Notes under the pieces: generated by a model
The model's database searches: none
Told to the model about the DNA's origin: nothing
The model's input: the letters and a program-made list of their open reading frames with translations, nothing else
In this document: positions 59,327-64,000 of the stretch, one piece after another
Layout: each line of letters starts with the position of its first letter
Position numbering within the stretch: the stretch's first letter is position 1
From: Variovorax sp. UMC13
GTDB taxonomy: Bacteria > Pseudomonadota > Gammaproteobacteria > Burkholderiales > Burkholderiaceae_C
Assembly (NCBI RefSeq): GCF_014170375.1
Contig: NZ_LZZW01000018.1
Coordinates: 1-64,000, forward strand
DNA: 64,000 nucleotides
Direction: 5' to 3'
Translations under genes and position numbers: made by a program

Positions 59327-61474
59327 GTGAGCACAAAAGCAGAAATCGTCCTCGCCGCGACCGACCGATCGGCCGCGGCGTTTGCGGCGGTCAGCCGGCA
59401 CTTCGATAACCTGCAGGCCAAGGCGAAAGCGATAAAGGGCGGTCTGGCGGGCGTCGGATCTGCTCTCGGCGCAGGCTTGGTCGTTGCGCAAGGGCGCGGC
59501 CTGATCGACATGCTCGACGGCCTCGACGACATGAGCGAGAAGACCGGCATCTCGGTCGAGAAGCTCAGCGAGCTCCGCTATGCAGGGGAGGTAGCAGGCA
59601 CCCCGATCGAGGCGCTCAGCGGTGGCTTCTCCCGCCTGGCCAAAATGATGGGCGAGGCCGCCGGCGGAAACAAGGAAGCCGTCTCGACCTTCAAAGCACT
59701 CGGCGTCGAGTTCAAAAATGCCGACGGCACCTTGCGCAGCACGGACGACGTCCTGGGCGATCTCGCCGATCGATTTGCCACCTACGAGGATGGAGCTGCA
59801 AAGGCAACGCTCGCTCAGAAGATCTTCGGGAAGAGCGGCGCTGAGATGCTGCCGCTGCTCAACCTGGGCCGAAAGGGAATTGCGGATCTTCGCACCGAAG
59901 CCGAGCAGCTGGGCGCGATCTACGGCGGCGCTCTTGCGAAGGAGGCCGCGGATTTCAATGACAACCTGAAGCGCCTCGAGCTGGCCTCGCAGGCTGCTGC
60001 CATCTCCATCGGCGGCCCGCTGCTGAAATCCCTGAGCGGCCTGCTCAACCAGTACATTGAGATCAAGAAGCTGGGCGCAGTTGGCCTGGTCATCAAGGAC
60101 ATCGGCCTCGGCGCTCTTGATCCGAATTTCTCGAAGATGTCCATGAACGCGGGCGCGGACATCAAGAAGCTCACGGCAGAGCGCGCACAGCTCCAACGCG
60201 ACATCGATGAGTCCTTCGGAAAGAATGTCGGGGGCCCGAATGCGGTCGCGATGGCGAACAGGGCCCGCCAGTTCGACATCGACAACCTCAATCGTTACAT
60301 CGAGATCGCGAAGGCCCGCCAGCGCGTCGAAGCTCTTTCCAACGCCGATCCGAACGATGCGAATGACGCGGTCTCTCGGCGCTTTCAGCGGGAGACCCCC
60401 AAGGTTGCTGCGCCGATACTCGCGTCAGGCGGTGCAGGCGCCAAGGCCAAGGATCCCGAGGCCGATGCGAAGCGCTATCTCGAGACACTCGACAAACAGG
60501 TCGAGAAGGCCAAGGATCTCAGCCAAGTTGAGATCACGCTGGCCGAGATCCGGCGCACGCGTGCCGAGGGGAAGACTTTCAGCGATGAGGATAAGCAGCG
60601 CGCACTGATTGCCGCGGCGACGATCGACATCGAGAAAGAGCGCGACGAGAACAAGAAGGCGGCGCTCTCTGCGCAGCAGGAAGGCCAACGCCGCTTGCTC
60701 GCGATGCAAGACGACGAGCGCCGCATCATCGAGGCGACGCGAACCCCGCTCGAGAGCTACAACGCCGCGCTCGAGCATCTCAACAAGTTGCGTAGCGAGG
60801 GGTTTCTGCAAGGCGACGCCTACGGCCGCGCCATCGCAGCAGAAGCCACCAAGTACGGCGAGGCAAAGGCCCAGCTCGACGAGCTCAACAAGCACACCGA
60901 CGACTTCTCCAAGCAGGCCGCGGAGAACGTCCAGGGCGCGCTGGGCTCCGGCCTGGCGGACTTGCTCGACGGGGAGTTCGACAACATCGGCAAGAACTTC
61001 CAGAAGATGCTCAATCGGATGGTTGCAGAAGCGGCGGCAGCCCAGATTGCCCGCTCGATGTTCGGCGACATGGTTTCCGGAGGCTCGGGCTCGGGCTGGT
61101 TCGGGTCGGCCCTGAGTGGCTTCGGTTCGCTGTTCGGTGGCGGTTCCGGGTACAGCGCGGCGAATCAAGCCGGCCTTGACGGTTTGATCACCGGCCTTAG
61201 CGGCGTACCGAAGTTCGATGTCGGCACGAACTACGTGCCCCGCGACATGCTCGCCATGATCCACGAGGGCGAGGCCATTGTGCCCAAGGCCTACAACCAC
61301 GGCGACGTCGGCTCGCCGGCGGGAGGCATGACCTATGCCCCCAACTACGCCATCCAGATCGATGCGCGTTCCGACAAGGGCGAGATCTACGCCGGTGTGC
61401 AACGCATGCTGAATCAGAACAACAAGGCGCAGTACGAGATTTTCCAGCGCATGAAGATTGCCCCCCAGTCATGA
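59327..61474 (+). CDS. Tail tape measure protein
   Basis: The 715-aa protein starts at GTG 59327 behind GGAGG. It is mostly helical: KAEIVLAATDRSAAAFAAVS at the start, then DDMSEKTGISVEKLSELRYA, NLKRLELASQAAAISIGGPL, a long charged coil (about 380-520), and a glycine-rich C-terminal region (GSGSGWFGSALSGFGSLFGG) ending in the lambda-H-like PKFDVGTNYVPRDMLAMIHE. Tail length in siphophages follows tape length (about 0.15 nm per residue), so a tail near 100 nm is expected. The ATG of the next gene overlaps the stop. Confidence 0.9.
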   Translation: MSTKAEIVLAATDRSAAAFAAVSRHFDNLQAKAKAIKGGLAGVGSALGAGLVVAQGRGLIDMLDGLDDMSEKTGISVEKLSELRYAGEVAGTPIEALSGGFSRLAKMMGEAAGGNKEAVSTFKALGVEFKNADGTLRSTDDVLGDLADRFATYEDGAAKATLAQKIFGKSGAEMLPLLNLGRKGIADLRTEAEQLGAIYGGALAKEAADFNDNLKRLELASQAAAISIGGPLLKSLSGLLNQYIEIKKLGAVGLVIKDIGLGALDPNFSKMSMNAGADIKKLTAERAQLQRDIDESFGKNVGGPNAVAMANRARQFDIDNLNRYIEIAKARQRVEALSNADPNDANDAVSRRFQRETPKVAAPILASGGAGAKAKDPEADAKRYLETLDKQVEKAKDLSQVEITLAEIRRTRAEGKTFSDEDKQRALIAAATIDIEKERDENKKAALSAQQEGQRRLLAMQDDERRIIEATRTPLESYNAALEHLNKLRSEGFLQGDAYGRAIAAEATKYGEAKAQLDELNKHTDDFSKQAAENVQGALGSGLADLLDGEFDNIGKNFQKMLNRMVAEAAAAQIARSMFGDMVSGGSGSGWFGSALSGFGSLFGGGSGYSAANQAGLDGLITGLSGVPKFDVGTNYVPRDMLAMIHEGEAIVPKAYNHGDVGSPAGGMTYAPNYAIQIDARSDKGEIYAGVQRMLNQNNKAQYEIFQRMKIAPQS

Positions 61475-62094
61475 GCATCATCCAGATCCCGGAAGACCTG
61501 TCGATCATGCGGCAGGACTTCGGCGTAAAGAACTTCGACCTCACCTCCGAGGGCGGCGACACCGGCTCAGTGCAGACGTCTGTACTGGGCCCGCCGCGCT
61601 TCACCTGTTCCATCGTGAGCAACGATCGCGAGGAAGAGGATGCCGCCTCCGCCTGGCGCGTGTTGCTGCTCGCACTCAGGGGTCGCATCAATCACCTGGC
61701 GGTATACGACATCGCCCGGCCGCACCCGCGTGGCTCGGCCCGTGGCGTGTGGACCACCGCAGGCGGCGGCGCCGGTGTCAACTCGCTGGCCATCAGCATC
61801 GGAGCGGACCAAGCGGGAGCGACGGTGCTCGCCGGCGACTACATCGGTGTCAACCAGGCGTCCGTGGGACGCCAGCTGCTGCACGTTCAAGCCGATGCGA
61901 TCGCCAATGCCGGCGGCGTGATGATCGTGACTTTCGAGCCGGTCCTGCGTCTTGCTGTCGCAGCGGGTTCTGCGGTCGTGTGGGATCGGCCCACGTGCCT
62001 CATGAAGCGAACCACGAGCGAGACCTCCTGGTCGCAGCACGGCGGCGAGCTGCAGGGCGGCTTCAGCCTGGACCTCATGGAGGCTTGGCAGTGA
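61471..62094 (+). CDS. Minor tail/distal tail protein
   Basis: The 207-aa protein follows the tape measure with a 4-nt overlap. It starts MSIIQIPEDLSIMRQDFGVK and has beta-rich segments (GPPRFTCSIVSNDREEEDAA, WRVLLLALRGRINHLAVYDI, SETSWSQHGGELQGGFSLDL) of the kind found in tail-tip proteins, in the place of lambda M/L. Which tail-tip component it is cannot be decided. It contains one copy of the CAGACGTCTG palindrome (61568-61587). Confidence 0.72.
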   Translation: MSIIQIPEDLSIMRQDFGVKNFDLTSEGGDTGSVQTSVLGPPRFTCSIVSNDREEEDAASAWRVLLLALRGRINHLAVYDIARPHPRGSARGVWTTAGGGAGVNSLAISIGADQAGATVLAGDYIGVNQASVGRQLLHVQADAIANAGGVMIVTFEPVLRLAVAAGSAVVWDRPTCLMKRTTSETSWSQHGGELQGGFSLDLMEAWQ

Positions 62095-62705
62095 GCATCG
62101 CTACCAATTCCGGCTTCAACGCCGTTGCATCGTCGCCAGTCCTCGCTGAGATGGCGCTCGTCGAGCTGTTCTGCCGCTTCGGCACGCCGCGATACACCAC
62201 CTGGCCGATGAATGTCGAGGCGCGCGGCCACACCTGGCAGGGCGTGGGCAACCTCGGCTCGATCGGGGAGGTTCATGAGAGCGAAGACGGGGCGGAAGAG
62301 AAGCTCAACCTGACGCTGTCGGCCGTCGATCTGGGCACTCGCGCGCTGGCACTCGGCGACCCCAACGATTACCAGGACCGGCCCATGCGGCTTTATGTGG
62401 CGATGGTGAACGTCAACACCTACCAGCTGAGCGGGGAGCCGGTCATGCGCTTCGCCGGGGTGATGGACACGCTCGACGTTGGACGTGATGGCACGTCCGG
62501 GACCATCACTCTCAAGTGCCGCACGGCCTCTTACGACCGACGCAACAACCCTTCAGCGCTCCGAATGAACAATGCACAGCACCAGGCACGCCATCCGGGC
62601 GAGCGTGGTTTCGAGTACTTGACCTCGCTCATTGGCAACCAAGCTGTCTGGGTGTCCAAGCGCCTCCAGGCTGAGCTCAATGCACGGCTGAGGGCGAAGG
62701 GATGA
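62091..62705 (+). CDS. Tail-tip/baseplate protein
   Basis: The 204-aa protein starts at GTG 62091 (GTGA overlap). Segments MALVELFCRFGTPRYTTWPM, LSAVDLGTRALALGDPNDYQ and FAGVMDTLDVGRDGTSGTIT recall DUF2163-like and other hub proteins of lambda-type tail tips, in which a beta barrel carries the fibre. Placed between the M/L-like gene and the K-like peptidase, it is a structural protein of the tip. Confidence 0.7.
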   Translation: MSIATNSGFNAVASSPVLAEMALVELFCRFGTPRYTTWPMNVEARGHTWQGVGNLGSIGEVHESEDGAEEKLNLTLSAVDLGTRALALGDPNDYQDRPMRLYVAMVNVNTYQLSGEPVMRFAGVMDTLDVGRDGTSGTITLKCRTASYDRRNNPSALRMNNAQHQARHPGERGFEYLTSLIGNQAVWVSKRLQAELNARLRAKG

Positions 62706-63121
62706 CGAGTGCCAATCTCGACGCCTTCATTGCTGAGCGTCGCTCACGTCCCTTCGAGTACTTCCAGCACGATTGCGTGCTGATCGCTGCTGACTGGGTG
62801 ATCGCGAAGACCGGCACCGATCCGCTGAGCGACCTGCGTGCAGCGGGCGGAATCTACGACCGTCGCAATCTGCTCACGGCACTGCGCCTCGTACGTTCTG
62901 CCGGCGGCTTCGAAGCCGTGGCCAGCGCGCGGCTCGGTGCTGCGCATGCTGGCTTGATGGCGCAGCGCGGCGACGTCGTGCTCGCGCGAAGCGGTCGCAG
63001 GGTAGGGCGGGTCAGTGGCTACAGCTTCGGGATCTGCACGGGCTCGCACTTGGTGGTGCCCGGTGACGATCGCCTCGAGTTCCTGCCTCTGACCGCGGGG
63101 GTCGCATCGTGGCGCGTTTGA
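62702..63121 (+). CDS. K-like tail-tip protein (DUF6950/NlpC-P60-like)
   Basis: The 139-aa protein has the pattern FEYFQHDCVLIAADWVIAKT, with the cysteine preceding a helix as in NlpC/P60 peptidases, and a later histidine in FGICTGSHLVVPGDDRLEFL. In lambda the K protein with a similar fold belongs to the tail tip and may cut peptidoglycan during DNA entry. It overlaps both neighbours. Catalytic activity is uncertain because the third residue is not clear. Confidence 0.72.
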   Translation: MTSANLDAFIAERRSRPFEYFQHDCVLIAADWVIAKTGTDPLSDLRAAGGIYDRRNLLTALRLVRSAGGFEAVASARLGAAHAGLMAQRGDVVLARSGRRVGRVSGYSFGICTGSHLVVPGDDRLEFLPLTAGVASWRV

Positions 63122-64000
63122 TTCTTCGCGCCCTGGCACTTGCTGGCCTGCTGGGCTTCGGCGGGGCGGTGTCGGCTGAGCCGGTGACGGCTGCGATCGC
63201 CGCGTGGTGGGCTGCTGCGACTGTCGCGCAGATTGCCATGGTGGCTCTCTACGTGGTGTCGGTGGCCAACACCATCTATGGGTCGATTCAGACGAAGAAG
63301 AGGGCGAAGGCGGCCGCGCAACGGGCGGCCGAGCAGGAAGCTGCGAACCTGCGAGATCGCACCGCGCTGATCATCCAGGCGGAGTCGCCATTCGTCACGA
63401 TTTACGGCTCGCCGGCGCCTGTGGGCGGCACCGTGCCGGCGGTGTTCACGAGCGGCCAGTACGAGCAGTTTTCTCATTTCATCTTCCTGATTGCGTCCCA
63501 CGAGTGCGCAGGGGTGGATGCGATCTTTATCGGTGGTGAGCACGTCGGGAACTTGGACCCCCAGGGCTATGCGGACGGAGCGAATTTCCAGCTGGATGAA
63601 GGCGTGAGGCGCCTTGAGATCAAGGAGTTCGAGCTCAGCGAGTTTTCACGCGAGACCGAGGGCGGCACCGAGATCTACCCGGATGGCTACTGGATCCTGC
63701 CGCTGCGGCTGGACGTAGATGGCTTTGAGTTGCAAGGGATCACAGACCTCAATGGCAACCCGCTTGCCGGCGTGGTGCTCGGGCAATTGCCGAACTCCTT
63801 CGGTGGGCGCGCACTTGTCGGCCAGAAGGGTGTCAAGGGCCGCGTCTCCTACTGGGTCAACGGCCCCGGCGCTGCCCTCAACGTCCAGATCCACACCTCG
63901 CCAGGTGGCGTGGACACGGCTGATGCCTTCTTCCGTGCGGCGAGGCCGGACCTTTGGACCGAGGCGCACAAGTTCAGCGGCTACACCTACCTTGCGGTCA
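63109..64000 (+). CDS. Tail-tip/host-specificity protein (J-like), N-terminal part, cut by window end
   Basis: From GTG 63109, overlapping the K-like gene by 13 nt, the frame stays open to the end of the window (297 codons). Hydrophobic N-terminal segments (LILRALALAGLLGFGGAVSA, VAQIAMVALYVVSVANTIYG) are followed by a basic alanine-rich stretch and beta-rich domains (FVTIYGSPAPVGGTVPAVFT, YWILPLRLDVDGFELQGITD). In lambda-type phages the gene after K/I encodes the large central fibre J that binds the host receptor. The identification rests on place and general character. Confidence 0.75.
   Translation, partial: MARLILRALALAGLLGFGGAVSAEPVTAAIAAWWAAATVAQIAMVALYVVSVANTIYGSIQTKKRAKAAAQRAAEQEAANLRDRTALIIQAESPFVTIYGSPAPVGGTVPAVFTSGQYEQFSHFIFLIASHECAGVDAIFIGGEHVGNLDPQGYADGANFQLDEGVRRLEIKEFELSEFSRETEGGTEIYPDGYWILPLRLDVDGFELQGITDLNGNPLAGVVLGQLPNSFGGRALVGQKGVKGRVSYWVNGPGAALNVQIHTSPGGVDTADAFFRAARPDLWTEAHKFSGYTYLAV

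Larger units (their letters stand above)
33750..64000. mobile_element. Lambda-like prophage, left and central part (right end outside window)
   Basis: A phage integrase follows the tRNA-Ser gene by 163 bases. Next come a leftward early operon, an immunity region with divergent regulators, a replication gene, and a morphogenesis module in lambda order (terminase, portal, capsid, connector, tail tube, frameshifted assembly chaperone, tape measure, tail tip). Capsid and tail genes are intact, so the element could be functional. The tail-tip J-like gene is cut by the window edge; lysis genes and attR were not seen. Confidence 0.95.

Noticed and set aside
33776..64000. CRISPR array, insertion sequence or transposase inside the prophage
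   Set aside because: No regularly spaced repeats with unique spacers and no transposase motifs were seen. The Mor-like and gpT-like genes recall Mu, but the integrase and tRNA site show tyrosine recombination.

Overview
The window is GC-rich chromosomal DNA from a betaproteobacterium. Gene content and order (tolQR-ybgC, nusB-ribH-ribB-ribE-ribD, glyA-nrdR, cysS-alkA-accA-tilS-lysC-tRNA-Ser) fit the family Comamonadaceae, most like Variovorax or a close relative. That assignment is by recognition of proteins and synteny, not by a search. Positions 1-33.7 kb are ordinary host chromosome. From about 33.76 kb to the end of the window lies the left and central part of a temperate, lambda-like siphophage prophage; its right end is outside the window.

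Host part. (1) 1-441 is a 151-bp perfect inverted repeat around a 139-bp spacer that destroys tolA after about 61 codons; it looks like a contig-end fold-back artefact. (2) 336-7125, minus strand: tolA (fragment), tolR, tolQ, ybgC, an aminotransferase, nusB, ribH, a RibB with a degenerate GTP cyclohydrolase II-like domain, ribE and ribD. Most neighbours overlap by 4 nt. This couples riboflavin synthesis with the Tol envelope machine. (3) 7297-14334, plus strand: a type IV pilus minor pilin operon (pilV, pilW, pilX, pilY1, pilE, fimT). (4) nrdR, glyA and a lytic transglycosylase on the minus strand, then a 670-bp gap with a strong terminator and possibly an unannotated RNA. (5) A DUF748/AsmA-like envelope protein and a DUF349 protein (plus); mtfA, lpxH, two cyclophilins and a TPR protein (minus); cysS, alkA, accA, tilS and lysC (plus), ending in tRNA-Ser(GCU).

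Prophage part. The 3' end of tRNA-Ser is the attachment site, followed at once by a tyrosine integrase. A left early operon of 14 genes (43195 down to 35020, minus strand) is packed with ATGA/GTGA/TTGA overlaps. It includes an excisionase-like protein, an orphan DNA methyltransferase, a DEDD exonuclease and a 701-aa ParB-like protein. The immunity region (43.2-44.75 kb) has a CI-like repressor (minus) and a Cro-like protein (plus) whose start codons both lie one helix turn below a GATAAT -10 box, so both messages appear leaderless. A palindromic operator (half-site ATCAGCG) lies over these promoters and is repeated at the left-operon promoter. The repressor is co-transcribed with an unknown 106-aa protein and a lipoprotein, a likely lysogenic-conversion pair.

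Rightward (plus): a CII-like regulator, a PrimPol/VapE-type replication protein, a repeat-rich 361-bp gap, then a lambda-ordered morphogenesis module. This comprises terminase small and large subunits, a Mor-like regulator, gpW, portal, a ClpP-protease/major-capsid fusion with an internal ribosome binding site, a cement protein, connector and tail terminator, the tail tube, a G/GT pair joined by a canonical A AAA AAC -1 frameshift site with a downstream hairpin, tape measure, tail-tip proteins, a K-like peptidase, and the beginning of the tail-tip J-like protein, cut by the window edge. Lysis genes and attR are not in the window.
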